Assembly: GCA_030068145.1 (NCBI GenBank)
Contig: JAPJBO010000284.1
Span: forward strand, 1 to 64,000
Direction: 5' to 3'
Origin: Diplonema papillatum
Taxonomy: Eukaryota > Euglenozoa > Diplonemea > Diplonemida > Diplonemidae
DNA: 64,000 nucleotides
Shown piece by piece: positions 55,901-64,000 of the stretch. Both the position numbers and the translations under genes were made by a program. Positions within the stretch are counted from its first letter, which is position 1, and each line of letters opens with the position of its first letter. The notes beneath the pieces were generated by a model that saw only the letters and a program-made list of their open reading frames with translations, was not told the origin of the DNA and did not search any database.

Positions 55901-58900
55901 ACGTGTCTTTACCCTGCTCGAGTTCTGGCTTTTTCGAATGGCTCAATCCCCGGCCGAAGACACCCTCGTCGGGGGACCCGAAATACTTTGGCGACCGGAC
56001 CGGGGACGAGCCCGCAGCGGGATTGAGATCGTGGAGAAAAGGCAGGAGAGGGGGGGAAATTGACCATACCCGCGTGCACCTGCTGTGCAACCGGCGTTCG
56101 CCGCAGCATGACCAGTGGGGCACCCGAAGCGATCCGCTGTGTTCGCAGTACGGCCAGTCGCGGTGGCTCGGCACACTGCACCAGTAGCTGTCGTGTGTCG
56201 GTGTGTGGAATATTGATGAGGTGTGTCTTCTTACGAATAACAACTAGCCCCGAAGGCGGTCGATTTCGTTAGGAACAATGTTCAGTTGGACCACACGTGT
56301 CAACGGACTACAACCCAGGGGTCACGTCTGATTCCAGTATCATGCAGGGTTCAGAACCTTGTGTCTTTTTAAAACGCTCCCGCGGGGCCGATGGACCCCA
56401 AAATCTTTTTTTGGAAAAGAAAAAAACTGCTCAACTTCCTCAAAAATTACTGCAGAGTTTGTTCCAAAATTTTAAAATTCAAAAAACCCATTTTTTTTCC
56501 GGAATTTTTTTTTTTTGGCCATTTCCAAAAAGACACAACGTTCTGACCCTGCATGGTTGCGGAGTAGGATGATATTGACTTTTCCAGCTGGACTCGGCAA
56601 CGAACACATGTCCATAAGAGTGAAAAGGCGGTACGGGTTGTAAGAATGGGGGCCGCGCCGGTAAGTCGCCAAAATCCGATTCTTTTTTTTGTTGAACGCT
56701 TACGCCCGCCACTGAACCCAGATTCACCTGTGTTTCGTGTGGGACATTTACCTCCTTTGATCTTTTGCAGCTGACAGCCTCCTCAAGTATTTCCTACAAA
56801 GCAGGTGCTTATACAAGAAAAAAAGAGCGGGAAAAAAAAAAAAACGCACTTGTTTACGGTGAGTCCGTCCTGCCGCCACATCCCGTTGTGGCCGCGAACT
56901 GCCTTCGGCGGCTTCACTTCCCACTCGACCTCCATCACGACGAGAGACGGCCGCCCGGGGTCGGTGTACCGCTGCTCGACAGTGCACTTCAGCCAGTCGT
57001 CGACGGTGCGCAGGAAGACGTCGAGGCCCTGCCGTTGCGTTTGCGCGTCTTGGTTGAGCCAAGAATCGAGCTTGATGACAGTCCCGTCCTCGTACAGAGG
57101 CACGTTGAAGCCGTCGACCGCCTGCCTGGTGGCCGGCGTAGCGTTGAACAGCGCGTTGTTCCGGAACTTGTCGCCGACGTACAACCCCATGACCGCCCCT
57201 TGCGCGGTCCACTCTTTCGGAACCGGCACCCCGTGATCGAGCATCCTGCGCGCGATGTCCATCGCGAACTCGTCGAGGGTGACCCAAAGTACCTGCACCC
57301 GGCCGACGTCGTCCGGGGTCTCCGCCCGCCGTTCGTTGCGGCGCGAGCGGTAGCGGTCGTAGAGGCTGGCGGAGGAGTCCTTCACGAAGCCGGACGCGTG
57401 CATGCCGATGGGCTGCGACAGGAGCTGGCGGAGGCGGTCGGAGATCGGGACGCGCACCTCGATCTTCGACAGGTCGCAGACGAGCTCCTTCGTGACCTCG
57501 GACAGCCGCTTCTTCTGCATCTGCCGCTGCCAGAGGGGCACCAACCTCTCGAGGGCCGCCCGGGCCTTCTGCAGGTCCTTCGGGTAGCCCACCACCCGGA
57601 CCATGCCGGGACCTTCGATGGCCACCACCTTGCAGTTGGTCCGCTCGACGACCTCGTCTGGGTGGATGATGCCCTGCATGCTCGGTAAAATCCGCAGGAT
57701 CTCCTCACGGACCTCCCGCTCCCGCTCGATCAGCTCGAGGGCGCTGCGCCGCGTGTTGTGCGGGCCGATGACCGCGACCCACATTTTGCCGTCTTCGCAC
57801 GCGTCGAGCGGCTCCGGGCTTCCTAACAGCGGGTCCACGTGCCGGTCCGGCGATCCTTCGGCGGCGTCTTTTTCGCCCTCCTTCTCGTCTTCGGCGGACC
57901 CGTCGTGGGGCGCCGGGGTGAGGGGGGCGATGGGCGCGGCGGCGCGCAGGTGCGGGGGGCGCACCGGCCACGACGACGCGCCCGCGTCCGGCGGCCCGCT
58001 GGTGTCCTGCAGGGACAGCGCGAGGGCTACTGCGAGGACTTCGCTGTCGTCTTCGAAGTTCTCCGACGGGGAGCGGGGCGGGTTATGCGCCGGGGGTGTG
58101 GCCGGGTCTGGGTTCGCGGCCTCGGCGTGGGGCGGCGGGGCCGGGGTGGAGGAGGACGGCACGCGGTCTTCGCCGACGTCGTCTTTCGGGGGCCGGGCGG
58201 CGGCGTCGTCTTCGTCGGCGGCGTCCTCGGCTCGGCTGAGGGCGATCGCGGCCTGCAGCTCTTCCTCGTGCATGTCGTCCGAGGCGCGGGCCTCGCGCTC
58301 GTTCGGGGCGGCCTCGTCATCTTCTTCGTCCTCTTCCTCTTCGTCGGGCATGTCTCCCTCCACGTCGTCGGCCTCGCCCGAGAGCTCGCCGTGCAGCATG
58401 CTCACCAGCTGGCTCTCGTAGATGTTGATCCCCATCGAATTCTGCGCCTCCCCCGGCGAAGAGTCGCCGCTGAACGACATCTCGCCACCTCGGTGCGTCA
58501 CCCTCCGGATGGCCCGCGCCGTCTTCGTCTCGAGGTTCCTTTGGATCATGTTCGCGAAGACCACTTCGTATTCCGACTTCCTGTTTTATGAGGAAAGGAG
58601 ATTAGCCCAACGATGGTTCCTTCGGACCATTCATTCCATTCCATTCAAATTGATCAACATCGAAAGACTCTGGGTGGATTCATCACTTTTTTCCAAATTC
58701 ACATCCGGGTTTCTCCTGATCCAACTCCACTCTTTCGAGTGGAACCGGCCACAAGGCTCAAACCCTCGGAACAATAAGGCTCCTCAGTGCGCTACGCCCG
58801 CCGGTCCATTCGGACCGTGTTCACTCTCAGCAAAACAGCTAACTGACTTCGGCACGTACAAGCAAACTGCTACAGATTGCATAGGAGCCTAAAATCGCCG

Positions 58901-61657
58901 GCACTCAGGTGCTCGCACTCAAGAAGAACTGTGAAACGAGTTTTTGCCTGGAGGCATGTCGTGCTATTCTGCAGACGCTTGTAGCTATTGAGCCGGTCCG
59001 TCCCATATCTCTTGAAACTGCATCGCCGCTGCTTATGACAGTGAATCACGGTCCACCACGGTCTATCAGGTCCATCTCTAGTCCCTAGAGCTGCATCGAA
59101 TTGCCCGGTGCTGTATTCTTCGGTCTATCACGGTCTATCAAGAGGGGATGGATCGGCTCAGCTATGTTAGGGGGGCTGCCTTGTGCGTATTTCGAGGAGA
59201 AACACTAGAACTACAAAGTGAGTCGTTTGTTTGTTGAACGCTTACGCCCGCCACTAAACCTAGATAGACCGACGGTGCTTCGTGTGGGCTGCAGCCCAAA
59301 GTCCTTTTTTTGATACGTCGCAACTGGCAGCCTCCTCAAGTATTTCCTACGAAGCAGGTGCTTATACAAGGTGGTGCCTATCTTCCTCGCTTCATCGGCA
59401 GTGTATCGACCGCATCTTCTTGACGCCGCTTGGTTCTTGTTCGTGGGGACTTCAATGCGAACGTCAAGGTTGACAGTGGTCCTATTGTATTGCGATGGTT
59501 CTGGCTATCCGCCCAAAGGGTGCTCAGAAAACCCCTGACGGGGTGTCACTGGGGGCCACGATAACCCCCGACGGGATGTCACGGGGGGCCACGATAACCC
59601 GCGACGGGATGTCACGGGGGGCCACGATAACCCGCGACGGGATGTCACGGGGGACCACGATAACACCCGACGGGATGTCACGGGGGACCACGATAACCCC
59701 CGACGGGATGTCACGGGGGACCACGATAACCCCCGACGGGATGTCACGGGGGCCCACGATAACCCCCGACGGGATGTCACGGGGGGCCACGATAACCCGC
59801 GACGGGATGTCACGGGGGACCACGATAACACCCGACGGGATGTCACTGGGGACCACGATAACACCCGACGGGATGTCACTGGGGACCACGATAACACCCG
59901 ACGGGATGTCACGGGGGCCCACGATAACACCCGACGGGATGTCACGGGGGCCCACGATAACACCCGACGGGATGTCACGGGGGACCACGATAACCCCCGA
60001 CGGGATGTCACGGGGGACCACGATAACCCCCGACGGGATGTCACGGGGGGCCACGATAACCCCCGACGGGATGTCACGGGGGCCCACGATAACCCCCGAC
60101 GGGATGTCACGGGGGGCCACGATAACCCGCGACGGGATGTCACGGGGGACCACGATAACACCCGACGGGATGTCACTGGGGACCACGATAACACCCGACG
60201 GGATGTCACGGGGGACCACGATAACACCCGACGGGGGTTACATGCATGAAAAAGAGTGCGTACCCGATGGCGATGTTCGCGACGTCGGTGCCGGTGCCGT
60301 ACGCTTCCTCGAGCCGCAGCGAGACTTCGGCGGAGTAGGGCCGCCACCCGCTGCTCTCCTTCCACTCCCACTGCGCCGGCGGGTCGCCGGGGCCGTGGCG
60401 GGGCGACGGCGCGTGCGGCGAGAGCAGGATCGAGCACGCGGTCTTCTTCTCCATCTCGTCTACCGCGTCGCTGCGCAGCCCGCTGTGGCCTGCGTTGATC
60501 TCCCACATCAGCCGGCCCAGCAGCCAGTGCCGCACCCAGTGTCCTCCGAGGCCGCACACAGCAATCCGGTACCCGGTGGCGGTCCTCTTGAAGAAGATCT
60601 GCGTGTCCAAAAACCGGTTCTGCAGCGTGTCCGCGAGGGCCCGCAGCCAAACGGACGAAATCCGGCCCCCGACGCGGTCGAAGATCATCACCTTCCCGCA
60701 CGCCGTCTCCACCACGTGCGGGCAGAGCGGGTCCTTCATCGACGCCCCGGTCGGCACGAATCGGACGCCGGCCGTGTTTTCCTCCTTGTCCTCACCGAAT
60801 GACACCATGGCCGCGGGGATCAAAAAGCTCTCAGTTGACCCCGCCAGCCTCACCGTCACAACGCCCTTCGCCGCGCGCAGCGCGCCGGTCTCCGCCGGGC
60901 CACCCCCCCTGAACCAGCCAGCCCAGTCGATCGTGCCCTTGATGTTCTTCAAAGCCAGGAGCCGCGCCTCGATTTTCTTCAACCTGCTGTCGACCTTGCC
61001 TTCGCGCTTGTACAGCTCGTCGACCAGCCCCGGCCTGAGGCGGACGTGCACGGCCTTCTCGGCGCCCAGCAGCTCGTCGGGGCCGGGACACCGGGGCAGC
61101 GACAGCTTCCCCGGCGCGTTCTCCGGGGAAATGCACTCTTCGAGCAGCGAGAGCCCCCGCGCCGCGGTGCCAGGGGCCCCGCGGCCGTCGGGTTGGAGGG
61201 CCAGCAGCGCCTTGACGAAGTCGAAGTCGCGGGTAGGCGCTTCGGGCGGGATTGTTTCCGGGAGCGTGGTTTTGTCGGCGGAGGACAGTTCAACGGTGCA
61301 GCCGAGGGCGAGGCATTGCCCTTTGACCCAGCTGACAATGTCAGACTTGAAGTCGGTCCAACCCCGGGGGAGTGCGGTCGAGATCACGCCGACGTCTGGC
61401 AGGTCGCTTTCGTCGTCGGAAGCGCTGCCTTGCTCGTTGACCCGGGCTTTTTGACTGGGGGACATGTCCATGAACACATTCAGCGCCGTCATGCAGTCGC
61501 CCCGATGGTCTTCCAGCAGCTTCCGCGCGCCCGCCTTCGTCAGCTCCGACCCGCAGATCTCGACCAGGTTCTTCACGTTCTCACAGTCCGTCCGCACGCG
61601 GCGCGGCTGCCCCTGCAGCACCGCGACGCCCCACCACTCGCGCATCACGTGCGACAT
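49924..61657 (-). CDS. RBR-type E3 ubiquitin ligase with WWE, UIM, Mind-bomb-like and KH-like regions (1974 aa, seven exons)
   Basis: Exons: 61657-60264, 58580-56858, 55476-53812, 52599-52304, 51916-51679, 51049-50510, 49992-49924. Every junction is GT/AG with matching phase (2,0,0,2,0,0), giving 1975 codons; an in-frame TGA precedes ATG 61657. Residues: UBA-like start about 20-65; WWE about 428-490, cut by intron 1 and restored as GTGTDVANIAIG + KSEYEVVFANMI; UIMs about 568-583 (EEELQAAIALSRAED) and 641-657 (DSEVLAVALALSLQD); KH-like near 745-795; Mind-bomb/KEG-like repeat about 1048-1105 (FKWGLVSPGDVGTVIKVD); KH-like about 1350-1400 (VTIPAAVAARLKKNSG); RING1 from about 1442 (CCACLTSEDE, LCGHNVHPTCLQKW); IBR to 1594; RING2 in exon 4 (CKRCHSW, RERCRYMVC; candidate catalytic Cys about 1646); then Cys-rich ZZ/RanBP2-like fingers. 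It should transfer ubiquitin through a RING2 Cys thioester; WWE suggests ADP-ribose-linked targeting. The exon 5 donor was chosen by phase. Confidence 0.85.
50012..50145 (+). repeat. Dispersed repeat, copy 2 (partner of 21,365-21,500), in intron 6 of the RBR gene
   Basis: It matches the other copy over about 130 bp (GACCTTCTGATCATGATCAT, AATTTGCCACCTGAAACCAC). It ends about 20 bp from the acceptor of the terminal exon. Confidence 0.85.
53655..53760 (+). repeat. Dispersed repeat (36,541 family) just inside intron 3 of the RBR gene
   Basis: GCCGGTCGATCGTTTTCCCA, GGTAAGGAATTCTGATCAAT and TTTAGCCTGCACAATACATT are shared with 36,575-36,700. It lies about 50 bp from the donor at 53,811. Confidence 0.8.
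55680..55895. repeat. Tandem duplication of about 103 bp, two copies, in intron 2 of the RBR gene
   Basis: GGGTCAAACTCGAGAGTACT, ACGACTCCACAACGGGAACC and CAGCCATTGATCAT occur at 55,697-55,796 and again at 55,798-55,895 with few changes. Confidence 0.88.
56700..56830 (+). repeat. Dispersed repeat family C, 3' part, in intron 2 of the RBR gene
   Basis: GCTTACGCCCGCCACTGAAC, TTTACCTCCTTTGATCTTTT and CTACAAAGCAGGTGCTTATA are present. It ends about 27 bp from the exon 2 donor at 56,857. Confidence 0.85.
58989..59160. repeat. Small TIR element, copy 2, in intron 1 of the RBR gene
   Basis: It matches 22,878-23,057 over its length, with ends TGAGCCGGTCCGTCCC and GGATCGGCTCA and interior AATCACGGTCCACCACGGTC. 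Confidence 0.83.
59165..59370 (+). repeat. Dispersed repeat family C, copy in intron 1 of the RBR gene
   Basis: GGGGGCTGCCTTGTGCGTAT, GAACGCTTACGCCCGCCACT and CTACGAAGCAGGTGCTTATA follow the family order. It lies directly beside the TIR element at 58,989-59,160. Confidence 0.82.
59535..60240. repeat. 33-bp minisatellite, about 21 copies, in intron 1 of the RBR gene
   Basis: The unit contains GACGGGATGTCACGGGGGAC followed by CACGATAACCC(C). The period of 33 is a codon multiple, so it keeps ORFs open on both strands (DGMSRGTTITP-type peptides) that I do not count as coding. It ends 23 bp from the exon 1 donor at 60,263. Confidence 0.96.
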
Positions 61658-63202
61658 CCTCTCACCCCCTGCCCCGCTGCTACCCCTCCCTCAGCTCCGG
61701 GTCCAGGGAAGGGGCGAAGGGCGACGCGCCAGAGCCCCCTCCACCCGTTTACGCCTGCACTGCCCCTTTCCACGGGTGTGCCTTGTAGTTTTTTTCCTCT
61801 CTAGATTGTACCCTATGATATGGTGGTGCACCTACGGTGAGCTACCTCATGTATAGCAGAAAAATGAAAGCTCGTCACTCGCACAACCGCGGCTGATACG
61901 AAACTGATGATGATGATGGGAAAACTGGAAACGCCACGATTTGCGGTGGCGGGCTTCCCACTTCTTCCGACATTTCATGTTTGTTGTTTGTTAAAATGGT
62001 GTGACCAGTTTCAATTCCTGCCGGACTTGTGCCCGGTTCTTCTGGGCGTGTGGGGCTAGAGACGGATTCTCGCCGGGCTTGTGTCGGGTTCTTACTGGTT
62101 CGGTGAAAGGGTGGTGGGGGATCGCACCATAAAAAAGCTATGTTCGAGTCAACTCACAGCAGAGCCAGGCGGAGCCCGGTGTCTGGGCAAGGGCTGGCCC
62201 ACTGCCAGACCGAGCATTGACTCAAAACGCCCCAGAGGCTGGTGGGCAAGCGACTCGCGCTCTACCCCGCGCCTGAATGTCCGCGGACGCGACACCGATG
62301 GGAGTCTGGCTCGCCAGGTGGCTGTTCGCAGCTCGTTTCAGCACACAACCAAAATTACCTCTTCGTTCGTACCGTGTCGTGCTTTCAGGCGCTAGCATTC
62401 GAATCATCGTCTTCGCGCGGTCGCTTTTGCCACCATTTCCTTCCTTGCGGGTGCGCATGCTTCTGCAAAATATGCCATGCCCTCGATTTACGCGTGGCGT
62501 TGGACCAAACAAAAAAACGCTCGTCGCGAAAGGGAAGCACGGAGTAAACTTCTCGCAGGTGAAACCGTACAACCATACAACAACACAGAACCATACGAAG
62601 AGCGGGAGAGGAAAAAAAAGGGGGGGAATCGCACAAATACAACGAACAAGCGGACTCTCTCAACAGATGAGTAACGACACTTCTTACCTTTCCGGGTGCC
62701 ACGCTTTCTATTCTCGAGATTCTATCGCATCGTGTAGGGCAACGTGCCGCCGTTGAGCTGTAAAGTGGAGGAGAAGCTGTTGGGGGGCCTGTAGAAACAT
62801 CCTCGGGGGGACCGCCCTGGGCATATTTCGATGGAGGCTAGAGGGGGGGGAAACAATGCAACCGCAACGAGTGGGTTGTTGTTGACCTTTTTTTACGCCC
62901 CGACACCAAACCCTGTGTCACGTTCCGGTTAGAAATTCTGATCAACCACCAAAACACGCTGCCTACGTCGTTTTTGTACTAACAAGCTTGCGGGTCGCCC
63001 TACAATGTATTGTGCAGGCTAAAGACAGGCGCTTCGTTTCGCTTCGTTTTGTTTGTGCGTGTGCCGGTTGATCGTTTTTCCCACTTGTATTTACCCTGTG
63101 CACATTCAGGTAAGGAATTCTGATCAACCACCAAAACACGCTGCCGCGGCGGCCGGCTTCCGCTCGCACGACCTGCGGCGGCTCCTGCAGCAGCTCGCAC
63201 TT
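61658..63202. other. No gene recognised; 5' flank of the RBR gene and repeat pieces
   Basis: 62,265-62,345 shares GGGAGTCTGGCTCGCCAGGT-type sequence with 38,515-38,565 and 52,795-52,865. 62,800-62,900 is a weak family C copy. 62,936-63,145 holds rearranged copies of the 36,541 repeat. Confidence 0.5.
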
Positions 63203-64000
63203 CTACGAGGAACTGTAAGGTTCGTGTGGGGTGTGCTAACCCATTTTTTAGTACCGACAAACGAAACGCATTGCCAAGCAACGGGGAGCGTTCGCACGGT
63301 CACATTTCTGACCACACGTCCAGTTGGTGTGGGCAGAAGCCGGAGAATGGCTTCGAGTAGTCGACCGGGTGGTGGGATTCGGCGGCAGGATGGTGCATGC
63401 AGAGGACCATCCCTTCGGGCCACATGCGCGGTTGGTGCAGGGACCCCCGGCTGTGCGCCTCGTGGGCCAGGCGGCGGGCGACGTCGACGACGTCCACGTC
63501 GGGAGGGGGCGGCGGCGGCTGCTGCTGCTGGCGTAGCTCGCGCTGCTTCTCGATGGAACTGTAAGGTCAAGGTGGTACGCTGCCAAGTGGGATTCGGAGC
63601 CGGCGGCTGGGGGAATGTGCATGCGGAGGACGATCCCGTCTTCGGGCCGCATGCGCGGCTGGTGCGGGCCCCCGGCTGTGTGCCTCGTGCGGGCGACGTC
63701 GACAACGTCCATGTCGGGAGGGGGGCTGGCGGCGGCGATGGAACTGTAAGGTCCACGTGCCAACTACTGACAATTTTTACGTACCAACTACGCATTGTTA
63801 ACGCAATTGGAAACGGGGGGCGTTCGCACGGTCACATTTCGGACCACACGTCCAGTTGGTGCGGGCGGAAGCCGGAGAATGGCTTCGAGTAGTCGACCGG
63901 GTGGTGGGACTCGGACCCGGCGGCTGGGGGAAGGTGCATGCGGAGGACCATCCCGTCTTCGGGCCGCATGCGCGGCTGGTGTGGGGACCCCCGGCTGTGC
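63203..64000 (-). CDS. Unrecognised gene with tandemly duplicated symmetric exons, partial at window edge
   Basis: Minus-strand exons: 64000(+)-63836; a shorter, altered copy 63743 to about 63577; 63558-63304; and a terminal 63212-63203 ending TAG. The full copies share QPRMRPEDGMVLRMH or QPRMWPEGMVLCMH, HHPVDYSKPFSGF and HQLDVWSE, and end at the same donor (AT|GTGACC) in phase 2. Exons 63743 and 63558 begin after the same acceptor (CCTTACAG|TTCC), also phase 2, so duplication keeps the frame. Introns of 91 and 92 bp are copied too. 63558-63304 starts SIEKQRELRQQQQPPPPPPD. The 63743 copy lacks the PVDYSKPFSGF part and a good donor, so it may be skipped. I do not recognise the protein. Confidence 0.55.

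Noticed and set aside
59495-60802. Long plus-strand ORF (435 codons) with DGMSRGTTITP repeats, and minus-strand ORFs across the same repeats
   Set aside because: The 33-bp period keeps frames open artificially, and the segment lies in intron 1 of the RBR gene, whose splice join restores the WWE domain.

Overview
This is nuclear DNA from a eukaryote, most likely a euglenozoan protist and possibly a diplonemid. The strongest evidence is two small-subunit rRNA fragments. The one at 6885-7109 carries the 530-loop variant CAGCACCCGCGG and a GAGGCAGCGAAGAGAAATAG stretch that I associate with euglenozoan SSU. A tyrosine-recombinase retroelement laid out like the VIPER/Ngaro/DIRS group (recombinase ORF, overlapping RT-RNase H ORF, split direct repeats) fits. 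Every gene I could assemble is on the minus strand, has GC-rich exons, and is cut by ordinary GT-AG introns of about 0.1-1.7 kb. The lineage call is inference.

Layout. 1-2847: 3' part of the retroelement with its B1-A2-B2 repeats, then a 31-bp minisatellite to 3260. 3.3-8.4 kb: a partial unknown gene (4867-6212, minus), GT and GA microsatellites, and an SSU fragment bracketed by a direct repeat. 8.4-16.1 kb: a 41-bp palindromic satellite that switches orientation around a tRNA-like Pol III unit near 13.35 kb and is interrupted by two inverted copies of a 1.7-kb TIR element. 16.1-20 kb: broken retroelement pieces, a foldback element and a frame-disrupted coding remnant. 20.06-20.58 kb: the N-terminal part of a PTEN-like phosphatase. 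21-24 kb: small repeats, a second SSU fragment and decayed copies of a hydrolase exon.

24,256-35,710: a two-exon 3552-aa NRPS/PKS-like megasynthase with order A-ACP-KS-AT-KR-DH-ER-ACP-FSH1 hydrolase. 38,709-43,672: a seven-exon gene for a 624-aa protein with a charged helical N-terminus and an Ala/Pro/Glu repeat tail ending in DPF and NPF motifs. 49,924-61,657: a seven-exon gene for a 1974-aa RBR-type ubiquitin ligase with WWE, UIM, Mind-bomb-like and KH-like parts. 63,203-64,000: the end of another minus-strand gene built of tandemly duplicated symmetric exons. The remaining space is dispersed repeats and small foldback elements, many inside introns.

The genes are not an obvious cluster. 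The megasynthase seems self-contained for starter activation, one fully reducing elongation module and hydrolytic release. The gene models rest on reading-frame and phase agreement across introns plus recognisable domains; there is no transcript evidence here.
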